In this document: positions 48,426-61,496 of the stretch, in pieces | How positions within the stretch are numbered: position 1 is the stretch's first letter | Layout: the number at the start of each line of letters is the position of its first letter | NCBI RefSeq assembly: GCF_026914265.1 | Contig: NC_069136.1 | Span: 16,801,228 to 16,865,227 of the forward strand | DNA: 64,000 nt | Source of the DNA: Mya arenaria | Taxonomy: Eukaryota > Mollusca > Bivalvia > Myida > Myidae | Reading direction: 5' to 3' | Notes under the pieces: model-generated | Database searches by the model: none | Told to the model about the DNA's origin: nothing | The model's input: only the letters and a program-made list of their open reading frames with translations | Made by a program: the position numbers and the translations under genes

Positions 48426-48959
48426 TACTATTTTAACTCATATCCATGTTGCGGTCTAAATAGTACATGTACCTCGGGTGTTTCCGTGATGAATTTTCAT
48501 TGGTTTACGGAGGTCAAACCCCGCCCAAAATATGTACAATTTGCTTGCAGGCATGCATGCTCTTTATACGAACAATGTATTGCAAGATTTTCTGGTTCTC
48601 ATTTTCATGGTTCAGTGGTGCCAAAATTTGTTCATACCTATCACTCCAGCAAAAAGAAGTAGTCCCTTGCATACACATACAAACCGTAAGAGGGGTTGTA
48701 CAGCCCGTATAAACCTGCACTTATAGAGTTCAACTTTAGTAGTATCAACGAATATTTGAAGTTAATGTAAAGAATGTAGGCATTTGTGGTATTTGTTACA
48801 TATATTATTTTCAGAAAAAAATAACTCTTTATACGTTATATGTCGTATAGTTTAAAACAAATGAATTGATTAGCTATGAGAAATAGAAGAATGCAATATA
48901 TACAAATCATTAAGTTTTAACGTTCTTCTTTGTCACTACTGTATTATAGGTATTGAGGT

Positions 48960-50490
48960 CCACACTATGCAGTCGACAATACATTGTCTTATCATTCCGA
49001 AAATTTTGATGAAGTCAAATCATTTTTACAGGATGAAAGTAAAATCCTTATATATTTGTTTACTTGTAATAAAATGCAAACAAATCCTGTTTCAAAGTTT
49101 CAAGCCATTGCTGTTGGTAATAAACCCATTTAAAATATCTGGGCTATAGAATTGGCAACACTGAAATTGCATGTGACAAGTCTGTAAAACTACTAGGGAT
49201 TGATATTGACTACAAACTTAAATAATTATGATCTCCACATTGGTAATTTATGCAAAAAGCAGCTTAACAGCTTAAAAACCTTAAGAGAATCGGTCATAAT
49301 CTTAGAAAGCTAAATCGATTAATTGTCTTTCATACCTTCATTCTGTCAAATTTGATTTTTTGTCCAATGACTTGGTTTTTACAGTGAAGCTAATACTAGT
49401 AAAATGGAAAAACTTCAGGAAAGGGCGCTTAGATTTGTTTATAATGACTTCTGCTCACCCTATCAAGATTTGTTTACAAAAGTAAATTTACCAACACTTA
49501 GTAAACAAAATATCACATGTTGTTCTTCAAATTTGTTAAACGAAACTCAAACATATGTTTCAGATACACTAATAATTTGCAGGTACCTCGTATTGCTACT
49601 ACCATCAACGGTAAGAACACATTCAGAAATGCGGCGCCTGTACTTTGGAACTCCATTCCCGAAGAATATCGCTCTAGCACAAAATTTATCAATTTAAATG
49701 TTTAATGTCAAATTGGAATTGTAAAGGATGTAAATGTGTTGCTTGTTTTGTTTTTTTTGCCTAAACAACATAGCACAGGTATAGCTTTTTCTGATCTGTA
49801 GTTCTTGTTAGCAACCTACATACATGTATGTTAATAGCATGATCTGTTCTTTTTCTGTTAACATGCATTGTATTACTGTGTTGTTTTTATTACTCTGTAG
49901 TCTTGCCTTACTTTGCACTGTTTTGTACCCTTTCATTATTTTGCATAGTTATGCTTTTGTATTCCTGCCTTATTTTGCATCGTGTTGCTTGCATAATTTT
50001 GTCTTTTGGTTAGCTGCTTTAGAAAATATCATGCATGTATACTTATCTTGTATAACCTGGTAACCTGTAACCTAGCATTATTGTGATTTTCTGTTTCTCC
50101 TGGTTAGCTGCTTTAGAAAATATCATGCATGTCTGTATCTTGTATAACCTGGATACCTGTAACCTAGCATTATTGTGATTTTATGTGTGTCATGTCAGTA
50201 ATAATATAATATTGAATAATTTATACCAAATGATTTAATTTTATTTACTTTGAGTAACATGCTAATCTGATTTGAGCTGATATTTTGATTTCTTTTTTTA
50301 AACAAACACACTTGTGTCATTAACATTTTTTGTCTTGTACTAAAAATTTTTTAACCTCTTTTGAACACCTTTTGGTATGATTAGCATGTCTCCCCAATGG
50401 TTTTTATGCTGTAATTAAGTTCATCAGAGCTGATGTTGTCTGTATGTCTATCTTGCCGACTTTAAATAAATCTTATTTTATCTTTTTACA
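48960..50490 (+). mobile_element. degenerate LINE fragment with 3' UTR
   Basis: Broken frames code KLLGIDIDYKL-like sequence, then MEKLQERALRFVYNDFCSPY and FRNAAPVLWNSIPEEYRSS, the C-terminal hallmarks of LINE ORF2 in the CR1/jockey group. Several frameshifts and stops interrupt it. About 750 bases of 3' UTR follow, ending GACTTTAAATAAATCTTATT. Within it a stretch of about 95 bases (GGTTAGCTGCTTTAGAAAAT...) is duplicated at 50010 and 50103. Confidence 0.7.
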
Positions 50491-50812
50491 GATATCGTTT
50501 ACCTTGGGTCATGTGTCAGATAACAATGCAAATTGTGACTGCCAGTTTACTATAGGTTAGCATCTGTTAACTTGCATTGATCAATTAACAACATCGACTA
50601 GCGTAATCTTTTTAACTGCAAAAGAGCTTTTGTCTTAGACAATGCGAACATCAACCGACTTTCAGTTTATAAATTTCTTGTTTTCAAAGTACACTGTATT
50701 ATGAGTGACAATGTACGCATGTTACCAGCGTTGCGATAGAATGTTTCGTGAGGGCAAATATGTGGGTGAACCTATTGAAAGGTGTCATATAACATGGACT
50801 TCATTCATTTTT

Positions 50813-51085
50813 GTGGCGGATCCGTGGTCAAGTGGTAACTCCTTTGACTATCAATCCAGGGATCGCAGGTTCGATTCCACGTCGCATCACTAAAATGCTA
50901 ATCGTCTTCCGGGAGGGACGTTAAATAGGGGTCCCGTGTGACAGTGCAATACACTGGTGCACTTTAAAGAACCAGGGTAGCTCTAACCAGGGTTACATTC
51001 TGTCTGTGCACTGTGCTCCAAAAACCTGATATGATTAACACTCTTAACGGAGCACTCGCCGAATGGGCAAGGTCCGAGTGCGAGT
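50813..51085 (+). mobile_element. tRNA-derived SINE with conserved central domain
   Basis: The head reads TCCGTGGTCAAGTGGTAAC (A box) and CGCAGGTTCGATTCC (B box) in tRNA spacing. The body GGGAGGGACGTTAAATAGGG, GTCCCGTGTG, TTTAAAGAACCAGGGTAGC is of the kind shared by many mollusc SINEs. It is the full-length relative of 17556-17773. The head is not a working tRNA gene because the arms do not all pair and the body follows directly. Confidence 0.8.
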
Positions 51086-52699
51086 ATAAATAAGCTTACA
51101 TACACTGGACAACATTCAATTACCGCTTCACGCTTTATGAATTAATGCATCATTGTCAAGGTTGTGCGTCGAAAACGGCAGCCAGTCAACTCCTTTAATT
51201 GGTATGCGTTAAAATAGCAAGAAGGAAATATGTTGTTGAGTGTCGTTGATTGTATATTGCCTGTTTATTCATAAAAAATATCATTCATACTTAATTTGAA
51301 TGAATCGTTCATTATGCCTTTGAATGTACAAAATGTTCTTTATCATAATTTCGATTAACGTAATAAGGGGGCTTAATAAAGCTGTATTTAACATGCATTC
51401 ACGATTTAAAGCTGAACTCTTACAGAGTGTCAGTGTTTTCGTATACCTGATATGGTTTTGACATTCGTTATATTGTCTCAGCTGATTTTTATATCAATGC
51501 ATTTATTTTAGTCATATCTCAAGATATCTCACAATAGAAAGATATCATTGTTTTGAAAAACGCCGAAAAACTCATTTTTCCTAAAGTGTTATTTACTCTT
51601 TTTGACATCCATAAAATATCGATTTTCGAACGTAAATATGAAAAAATGCGATCTGATCATTTGTAAAAAAGCTTGTATTACTGTTTTTCCGACATTACGC
51701 AAAAATGTCAAAACGGTCAATCTGTGAGAATGCAGCTTTAAACATTTTTTGACATTAACAATCAAAATTGTATGATTTTTCACCACTCTTAACAAATGGA
51801 TAACTTTTATAAGATGTGTACGTCTAAATGTTGAATATGAATAAGTATATATAAAAATTAGCTTTGTTCCTTCTCTGCATAAAAAAGGTTAATGAATTAA
51901 AACGTATCGTTCATAAAATAATTATATTTCATTTTGGACATTATTGTTGTATATTTTTGAAATCAAATAATTTGAATGAAGTCCATCAACAAATGCCAGA
52001 TATTTATCAGAACATAATTGAAGAGAAATAACCCTATTTTAACCGATTTAAAAAGCGTTAATAACGCTTAATAAAGCTTTTTGGCAAAATCGATTAAAAA
52101 TAAGCAAATGTTGAATTTTGCAGATGTTTTTTTCATTGCTACACATTCATTTTTTGTTGAAATGTTTTGTTGGGATAAGGACATGGACCTTTAATAACGG
52201 TGATTGTGATGTTTACCGAGTACATTGTGAATTTATTTAAATCAATGATCAAAACTTCAGAATCAATAAGTACTCTTTTAGCTGCACAGTATATACATAT
52301 TATTTTATTCCTCCAACATTTATGAGACGAACTTATTTACAACTGTATACAACATTATAGACAGTAAATACATACAATAATAATTGATGAATACATATAA
52401 TATCATTCAGCAAGTTTAACATTTTGAGAATAGGAAACTATCATTCAATTAACACACTGAATACACAAATAACATTCTAAACTCTTCGAAAATTTGAAAC
52501 AGAAAAAATGTTAGGCCAGATTATAACAAACAGTTTTACATAATTTACAAACAACAACAACAAAAATAAGTGCATTTAAGTTAACCGAAACATTTTAAGT
52601 ACAGCGATCGTAATTTGATGATTAACTAAGCAGCCGATATCATTTTTGTACTGAGAGCACATCGGTCAGAACAAGTCATTGTCATAATCGACAATAGTC
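51086..52699. other. no gene recognised
   Basis: A/T-rich; open frames of up to 68 codons only, without motif. I saw no further exons of TNF copy C here. Confidence 0.4.
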
Positions 52700-52913
52700 G
52701 TATAATGTATCCCGAAGAAATTCAACAATTGACAGGATTTACATATCTGAACATATTGGCGTGAAGTAAACAGTCCTAGTTCATTCAATAATAATTTACA
52801 AACCGAACGAATCCTTGGTCTTGTTTTTGCAATGTCCCATAGTTGCGAATAGCTATTACATGCATAAACAATAAGTTGACTCAAGCCAGCCTTGCAGGAA
52901 GTTTGTCAGACAT
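52700..52913 (-). pseudogene. TNF ligand copy C, decayed exon 1
   Basis: From ATG 52913 the minus strand reads MSDKLPARLA then stop where copy A reads MSDKIFKRLAG; the glycine codon GGA is TGA here. Beyond the stop the sequence still resembles the membrane anchor (VNLLFMHVIAI) but drifts away. The promoter and 3 kb upstream are shared with copy A. No other exon of this copy was found in the window. Confidence 0.65.
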
Positions 52914-52935
52914 GTTAACGGCGGGTTCGAACTAC

Positions 52936-52943
52936 TTTATATA
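52936..52943 (-). promoter_or_regulatory. TATA box kept upstream of TNF copy C
   Basis: The minus strand reads TATATAAA, 23 bases from the dead start codon. In the intact copy the distance is 54, so the leader has lost about 30 bases. Confidence 0.45.
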
Positions 52944-55900
52944 ACACGATAAGACCGGACCAATTAATTATGTATTATACGGATTTATGAGGAAAAAATA
53001 TGAAATGGGCAAAAAAGCGAAAAAATAATATTATTTTTTTGTTTCGATTATCCATATGAGACAGATCCGTTAAGTATGAAATTATTTTGAGCCGCTATTC
53101 AAGGATAAGTAGCACGATAGCAGCTTCCCATTTCAGAGAAGATGATATACTTCGCCAAGAAAATATCGGATATCAAATAAACGCCCTTGTTTGAATCATT
53201 TTTTATTGCAAATCGACACTCTTCAAATATTCAATCACTTTCAAAAGTTTTATAATTATATTGTTATTTTCTTTTAAGCTTCCATGAAGATAGAAACGTC
53301 TAGATCATTCTTAACAAACTTTGACAAAAAGGGGAAAAGAGTAACCACGCAGATGAAACTAGATTATCAAGCAATAAGGTTTTTAAGTTTAAAAGTACAT
53401 AAACATTTAACACCATGCTATAGCTTTTCAATTTCCCTATGGACACTTATACAATGGTAAATAGTTAAGAGCACCCGTTCGCTATGTTGAAACGTATCTT
53501 ATTTAAAAAAACTAACATATGTTAAATTGTACTTACCAGCCAAAAACACAAAATAATGAAGTGCATGCAATAAATAGGTCACCGAAGTAACCTTAACGCA
53601 CTTTGATATAGCCATAGCATGACCTACAAACAGGACAAATATTTAAACTGCGTTGGTAATCAATAGGTGAACTTACAGTGTGAGTATCTATTTTACTTCA
53701 TTGACGAGCTTTAAATATCTAAAGTTTTTATCGTTATTTTACCTTTTCGTCATTGTCAAAAAACTCCACTCTTTTTTAACGTATTTTTGTGATTGGACAA
53801 TGCAGTAATGTATTTCTTATTAAATGACTGAAGTTCTTTCTTCATTAAACAGGTCAAATATTGGCCAATATATATGATATAAAGTACTTCAAATTTAAAT
53901 TACATTTTAATCACTCCGTAAATTTCGAAGACATATTCATTATTTGTAGGTAAAGGCTTGAAACACAGGAGTCATATTGGCTTCATTCAATGAGTATCCA
54001 TGTAATATTCAGATAATACAATATCAAAAGACCCCCTTATTGAGGGTGAAAGTCTTTCTTAATATATTGAAACGTATATGTATCCTGCTTGATTATGTTG
54101 ACAATACGAGCCAGTATGCGGCCGACAATACATCATTTTTAAAATAATGATTAAAAGAATATTTTGTCGCTGTCTAAGCTGTCATTACCCGTTACGAAAT
54201 AATGGTTTCCCTGTTTATAGTGAGTGTATTTATCACGTAAAAGTCACGTAATTAGTTCAGGTAATATACCGACGCTTTTTTAAAATTACCAAGGATTTAC
54301 CTGGTAGACAAACTCAGTAAATTTTGAAATGGAAAAATACGCCAAAATGACGGGTGCTCGTGTCGTAAGCGATGTGATACATCAGTAAGTAATATTCAAT
54401 CAGTTGCACACGACACTATTAATTTTATGTAAGTGTTTGACAATTATTTTTTCATGCACTTGTATAATCTGCTGTATAGTCCCTTTAAGGTCCGGCGCAG
54501 CTGGTTAATCTGTAATTTGATCAATGCATTTTTTAAAACATCAACTAGCTAAGAGTTTGAAATTATGTCTTATTATTGGCACTGTCTCTGGTTGAAGAAT
54601 AAATAATGACAAGACGATGAGAAAGCGCGTTAAGTAATCAAACTAACCAGCTATATTATTTCTAAGATATGCTTTCAATCGACTTTCAGTTTATAACTTA
54701 ATTGTAACATTCGTTCTATTTTCAAAATAAACTGTAATATAAATAAACCTTTTACTCAAGTTTCAAAAATATATATCAAGTGGTTTTGGAGATAAGGAGC
54801 CGATATAAAATCTATGACTCAAACATTTTACCTTCATACTTAAACCGGCACGCATGGGATGTGAGTTCTGAACGTCATATTGATGTAACGAATAATTGAC
54901 CCGCGTTCAATGGAAATCGTTCCGGGAATTCATGAGATACGGAACGAATACGAAATATATGGCTCGAATATTTTACCTTCAACTGTGTTCGACGTTAGGT
55001 CGGTCGCACTTGTGAGTTCCGCACGGCGTCCCGAAGCGTTAGCATTGACCAAAGTTTCATGAAAGTTTAGGGGGTTTACGAGATATGGAATGGACAGGAA
55101 TGCACAACAGATAGACAAAATTCCACTATGAAAAGGTGACATGTGTTCCATGCAGTGTTGAAAAACCAAACACTTTGAAAACCTATACAGTCGTTATTAT
55201 TAGCGACTGAAATAATGATACAAAAACGATTAACTCCACGGTAGTAATTTTCGATATTTGTGTATGTAATAGGATTAGCGTTTTAGTTTATAGCAAGAGA
55301 CAACCATCACTACAGTGGAACAGTGAATGTCCCGTATGTTCAAGTAAATCAGACTAGTAATTGGCAGCTGAATTTTGCAATGGCTTTCAAAATTAATGCA
55401 TCAGAAAAAAATGCCGCGATAAAAAGTACGAATTACGACGTGATAAGCAGCAAAATATAACATAGAATTGCTACACTAAGCACAACATATAAGCTGTCAT
55501 CTGCGCTGAGGAATTGGTTAAAGAGATACGTATTTCCTGCCGAGAATATTCCGAATATTGTTCTAGTAGAAAAGTAATTTAAATTGCTACTTTCAACACA
55601 TCACATAAGCAATCGGCTGCGTTAATGTGCTCGTCGTGCCTGATTTTAATACTGGTCGATATTCCATTAATGTTGTACAAGTATAGATGTTGTATTTACT
55701 CGCTTTACTAACCAAACATATTAGCAATTATCTGCGCCGATGAACTGGTTATAACGTGTGGGCTGAATTGCTACCGGCGGGTATTACATAACATCAGTAT
55801 AAGTAGAAAGGTAGAATGAAGATTGCAAAAACCCCTATACTAAACGATAAATGCAGATACTGTTGTGTTTCTTTAGTGTTTAACATATCAATCGGAAATA

Positions 55901-56806
55901 GTTTTTTTGATTTACTTTCACCTATTTGTCATTTTTTCACTCTCATTTGCCACAAACTGTGTTTCTGGTAGCTTACTATTCATTCAATCTACTTTATTTA
56001 TTATAGTTATATGAAATGTTCAATGTGATCATTGTTTGTTTGAAAGTAAAAAAAAAATCAGGATTTCGACAAAACCGAATTTCAACTGATTTGATCACAT
56101 TGAGTGTAATTTGAAGAGGTCAGAGAGGGGGTTTAATACTTTATTTACTATTAAACTAAAATGTCAAATTTACAGTTATAATTGCAGAAATCGTATCTGG
56201 AACACATCTGGAGTAACCCTTGAAATCAGTGATATTTATTAAATTGTGAACAATCCAATATTCACAAATGGCAAGTTGACACAAACTATTAAAATCTTTG
56301 TATACACATTTCACTCTTATCAATGTAAGAAACGAATTTGGAAAGCAGTTTGAAATATAATAAAAGCAAAAAAAAATACAGTCAAATGTTGTACAACATA
56401 AAACTGTGATGACTCGTGTCACCAGCAATTGACTGCAATATTGACGTATGTAAATTAAAGCTGTCCCCATCCCTTCAAAAAAAACGCCTCCTGTTCTGAT
56501 AGCTTTTGTTCTGGCTTGTTTGTTTGAAAGGCCAGGTGATCTGATAAATCTGGTTGCGCAATTAGTGCGGATCAATCATTGGATGACAAATTTCCTTTTG
56601 CGGTATGAAATCACCATGGTAAACCAATTTACCATACAGAAACCTAAAATAAAGAAAAAACCTGTATGAGTTAAAATAACTTTCGCGTTAATTTGATTTT
56701 AAACATATATACATTGGTTGAAATTAATTCTTCGCTGTTTTTATAATAACCACAGCACTATGATGATGACTGAAAATTAGTGCAATAATTTCTTTACAAA
56801 GGATTT

Positions 56807-57128
56807 TCATTGGTTTAGAATATGAATTACTTTTTCCTTGTTTTTTGTTGATATCCCGTCTAGCAGTATTGACAATATTTCCAAAGTGTCGAGGCAATCT
56901 TCATCTCCAAGGTTTTCAAGCTTCCTACGAAAAATTCAATAAATGTTAAAACATAATTATTTCTTTATAGTTCAGAATAATTCAATACCAATATTTAATG
57001 AAAACTAATTTAATCTATACAATCCTTACGGCCGAAAGTTCGATCAAAACTGTTTATTTTAATAGTCAGATATCAATCCACTCACTTGGTTTACTGCGCA
57101 GACCATTTCTGGCTCTTCTTTTGACTTC
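56807..57128 (-). CDS. two exon-like pieces, unknown gene, minus strand
   Basis: The piece 56924-56807 follows an acceptor (CGTAG|G) and codes RKLENLGDEDCLDTLEILSI, then LLDGISTKNKEKVIHILNQ and a stop, in a sensible amphipathic pattern. The piece 57128-57086 has both an acceptor (TTTGCAG) and a donor (CAA|GTGAGT). The phases of the two do not fit directly, so they may be remnants or an exon between them is missing. No family is recognised. Confidence 0.3.
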
Positions 57129-57829
57129 CTGCAAACACGGAATGATGCAGAATAAATGAAAAAGCCAATTTTACAGTTCTACGCTCTACAGTGATGCATC
57201 AATAGGTACCACACAGAATGCAATATATATATAATATATACATATGGCATTTATTGTATGTGCAATGAATACAATTAAATAATATAAAAAGGTTAATAAG
57301 ATTGCTAAATGATCAATCTATCTTTTATGAAGGCATTATTTTCATTTACTGAACATTTTCGACGCCTCTACATGTCACTCGTTCGTCATCTCTACTAGCA
57401 AAAGCAAATTGTTGAAGCATATTCAACTAGTATATGTTTTTGTATATTTACAAAGAACACCAGCATTTAAATAATCCCAATTTGTAAAACAGTTAATTTA
57501 AAACACAAAACGAAAATATTTAACACATTCAATGCCTCCATGTTGGCTAGGTTTGCATCTTACAAATATAAGTTATTTCATTTACCTGATATGGTTTTAA
57601 ATTATTAAATTATGCCATATCATGCCGCGTTATTAGCGCATTACATGTTTACTTGAAAACAATTCTGCTTTGTCATTCTTGCCCTACCGCAATGACAATA
57701 TTTCGGCAATATTACATCTGCACGTTTTAATACTAGTTTCTTTGACAATACCGCCACTTTTACAATGCAAGGGAGGCTAAACGAACTCTTTATTTTTGTC
57801 GATACAATGCCCCTAAACTCAAAAATTTA

Positions 57830-59300
57830 AACTCGATTTTTGATGAAATTTTTCGATGTAACCGATGTAACCAGTTGTAACCAATGTAACCGCGTAACCC
57901 GCTATTTCAGAAAGAATAAAACACTTTTTCAAACTTTTCAAAAACTTTGTTGTAACTCATTGTAACTAATGTAACTGCATAACTCTAATCATATGTCGAC
58001 CTGAAAACTCGATTTTGATAAAAAAAATTCGATGTAACCAGTTGTTACTAATGTAACCGCGTAACCCGCTATTTCAGAAAGAAAAAACCCTTTTCAAACT
58101 TTTCTAAAACTTTGTTGTAACTCATTGTTACTAATGTAACTGCATAACTCTGATCATACGTCGACCTGATAACTCGTTTTTTGATGAAAATTTTCGATGT
58201 ATACGATGTAACCGGTTGTAACTTATGTAACCGCGTAACCCGCTATTTGAGATAGAAAAAAACACTTTTTCAAACTTTTCAAAAACTGTATTGTAATTTA
58301 TTGTAACTAATGTAACCGCATAACTCTGATAATATGTCGACCTGAAAACTCGATTTTTGATGTTGAACTTTGATTTTTTTTATGTAACCGATGTAACCGG
58401 TTGTAACCAATGTAACCGCGTAACTCACTATTTGAGATAGAAAAAAGCACTTTTTCAAACTTTTTAAAAACTTTGTTGTAACTCATTGTTACTAATGTAA
58501 CTGTATAACTCTAATCATACGTCGACCTGATAACTCGTTTTTTGATGAAATTTTTCGATGTATACGATGTAACCGGTTGTAACCAATATAACCGCGTATC
58601 CCGCTATTTGAGATAGAAAAAAACACTTTTTCAAACTTTTCAAAAACTATGCTGTAACTTATTGTATGCAACCGCATAACTCTGATAATATGTCGACCTG
58701 AAAACTCGATTTTTGATGTTGAACTTTTATCTTTTTTAATGTAACCGATGAAACCGGTTGTAACCAATGTAACCGCGTAACCCGCATTTTGAGATAGAAA
58801 AAAGCACTTTTTCAAACTTTTTAAAAACTTTGTTGTAACTCATTGTAACTTATGTAACTGCATAACTCTAATCATATGTCGACCTGAAAACTCGATTTTT
58901 GATGAAAGTTTTCGATGTAACCGATGTAACCAGTTGTAACTTATGTAACCGCGTAACCCGCTATTTCAGAAAGGAAAAAAAAACACACTGTTTCAAACTT
59001 TTCAAAAACCTTGCTGTAACTCATTGTAACTAATGTAACCGCATAACTCTGATAATATGTCGACCTGAAAACTCGATTTTTGATGCTGAACTTTGACAAT
59101 TTTCGATGTAACCGATGTAACCAGTTGTAACCAATGTAACCGCGTAACCCATTATTTGAGATAGAAAAAAACACTTTTTCAAACTTTTCAAAAACTATGC
59201 TGTAACTCATTGTAACTAATGTAACTGCATATCTCTGATCATATGTCGACCTGAAAACTCGATTTATTGTGGTTGAACTTTGACTTTGTTTTCATTGTGT
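57830..59300. repeat. satellite array, about eight units of 173-188 bp
   Basis: Units start at ACTCGATTTTTGATG-like sites at about 57832, 58005, 58172, 58343, 58529, 58697, 58885, 59066 and 59247. Each contains GATGTAACCGATGTAACC, CGCGTAACCCGCTATTT, CTTTTTCAAACTTTT and ATGTCGACCTGA. Two unit types can be told apart after the start (GATGAAA and GATGTTGAAC). Open frames on the minus strand (58492-58815, 58941-59210) are repeat by-products. The array is absent at the matching point of copy A (about 5880). Confidence 0.9.
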
Positions 59301-59730
59301 ATAATATGTTCTATTTATTTGCCTGTAACCCATGTAACTATAACGTGAGAAGGGCTACAAAATTCGAAGCTCTCATTTTATGGGCCGATTTTTGGCGCTA
59401 ATTGAGCATTCTGATTTGTATCTGTATTTCCGAAAGTTTCCTTTCCATATAAAAATGTAAGTCAAACAAATGTATCTATAAATTATGTATTTGGGCATAA
59501 AAACGCCCAAAGCTGATTTTCAACATAGACACACCAAAAACTTATCGATATATTATTCGCTGTTTTCGTAATAATACTATGACTGCAGTATCTGCATAAA
59601 ATAATCCAGCTTGCCATCCCAAGTTCTATGCGAATGCATTTTATACCTGGCTATATTGATTCCAAATTCTCGAATAAAATATTCAGAAATATGTTTTAAA
59701 AAACAGCTATTCCCCTAAGTATCCACTTAC

Positions 59731-61389
59731 AATCTTTCATTCATTATAAATGCCAAAACTGCATCATTCTCTTTGCTCTCATCATATGTATGTATGTATA
59801 TATGAGCATGATAAATGTCTGCACTCAAATATCTTATCATGATTTGAGAATTGGACGCGTTTGACGAAAAACGTGTAATACAAATGTTAGATAATACGAT
59901 TAATGCGTCTGCTATTTAGGTTGACAGTTGAGACGGTTTGAATCGGTTAAAAAGTGTAGTATCTAGAACCATGGTGGTAGTACCGCCTGTCCCAGCTGTC
60001 CAGACCAAGTTAAAGAGCTGCCATTCGAACTTGCCAAATATCATGTTGTGGTATACAAAGACTTGGGATTGCATTTTATGTTTTACTGATTTAGCATACC
60101 AAACGTTTTTACATGGGGTGTTATGATTATCTACGTACTATTGGTGTGAATATAATGTAGACATGGGAGTTACAGATTTTAAATTAAAATGCATGATCTG
60201 ATCAGTTGCCAAATGATGTAGCATAATGATGACTAAATTTATGACTGTTATCATTTAGAATAATTGAAATGTATTAAAAGCAAAGCATCATATTACGGAC
60301 CGGGATTGGAGTATTGCTGTTGTTGCGCTGCCGGAGTGAAAAATGGGGACGAAAACGGCAGTACAACAGCTGCATTGTGACATGGCTTCGTAAATGTCGG
60401 TAAAATACTGGTAGGGCCCCGTTGTAGATTGGTGACGTACTGGTATATATGTGATAACGTAGTTTCGCCGATGTACTAAATATGTTTTACCGCTCTTAGC
60501 TATGTTATACTGCAGTAAAACGGAAGCATAATGCCTCAGTCAGATTTCCCGATCGGTGGCCGTAGACCGGTGGTAATCGGTGGTGTGAGCGATGCCCCAA
60601 CATCGGTCCTCATTTGTCATGTTATCCTTAACACATCTGTCACAGCATCGTACTGAGGCCGTGCATACCCCCGCCGATGATCGTTTGGCGAGTGACTTAA
60701 GAGTGAAACATTTTTTGACCAGCGTGGCACCGGCCGGACATCGACCGGACATCGGACACTCTTCACCGATCATCCTACAATGTTCGACGAGTATATTGTT
60801 TTCAATGAAAAATATAACTCCAGGTATCCGATCTTAGACAATATCGGTCATTCAAGGTGACATATATATTGTCAAACATTTTGTTAAAATTATCACACTA
60901 AATAATGTTGAGATAGGGTTGTGTACCCATTTAATAGTTTAATACCCAGTGAGCTACCTACTTACAGGCATACTACCAAAATCGTATCATGTATCAATAA
61001 AGAAAGTTTGATAATTTTTTAGTCTATCTAGTACTTTGTGCTTCTCTCGTATAGTGTATGTCCTTTTACTCCTAAAATATGTTTTTCGTTATTTGTGTTT
61101 AACGAAATGAGCTCAGTAATCTCTGTTTTTGTAACAATCCTTTGCTTGAATGTGAAATTCGTGACCAGTTTAAGACGCATATATGTCAACTGATCTAACT
61201 AAAAAATCATTGTAAAACTATATACTATATTTTCAGATTTAACCAACTTAATAAACATTCGCACAATTCATTTAAATAAACATGAATAGGGGTATATATT
61301 TACATCTAATTTTGGAGAATAAATAACACTCTTTGTAAAATAATATTTGTCTTCTAAGATTTGACATGATGTATTATGTTGCATTGTGT
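59731..61389. other. no gene recognised
   Basis: Short open frames only. The 60300-60780 stretch is less A/T-rich and repeats GGTGG/CGGT words; its minus-strand frame (60540-60773, Cys-containing) and plus-strand frame overlap and neither has a motif. It may be a diverged repeat related to 6440-6600. Confidence 0.4.
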
Positions 61390-61496
61390 GACGTGATATG
61401 TAGCGGTTGAGTGGTCAAGTGGTCAAGACGTGTAAACAATAGTGGACAGATAAAAATATAAATATTTAATTTAAACAGGATTGTTTTACATAGAAA

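Larger units (their letters stand above)
52865..59730. repeat. segmental duplication, copy C
   Basis: Same orientation as 2990-6270. Matching blocks are about 52880-54340, 54670-54860, 57620-57830 and 59405-59730. The unmatched insertions are 54340-54670, 54860-57620 (includes exon-like pieces) and 57830-59405 (satellite array). Confidence 0.8.

Noticed and set aside
50820-50885. Functional tRNA gene
   Set aside because: A and B boxes belong to a SINE whose body follows directly; the stems do not pair well.
56156-56575. 139-codon minus-strand open frame
   Set aside because: Composition is that of translated A/T-rich spacer (rich in I, F, C, Y) with no motif, despite its length.
58492-59210. 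Minus-strand open frames of 89-107 codons with repeated GYIGYN
   Set aside because: Translations of the 178-bp satellite, repeated unit by unit.
60540-60837. Overlapping open frames on both strands near 60.6 kb
   Set aside because: They shadow each other in a slightly GC-richer, word-repeating stretch and have no domain.
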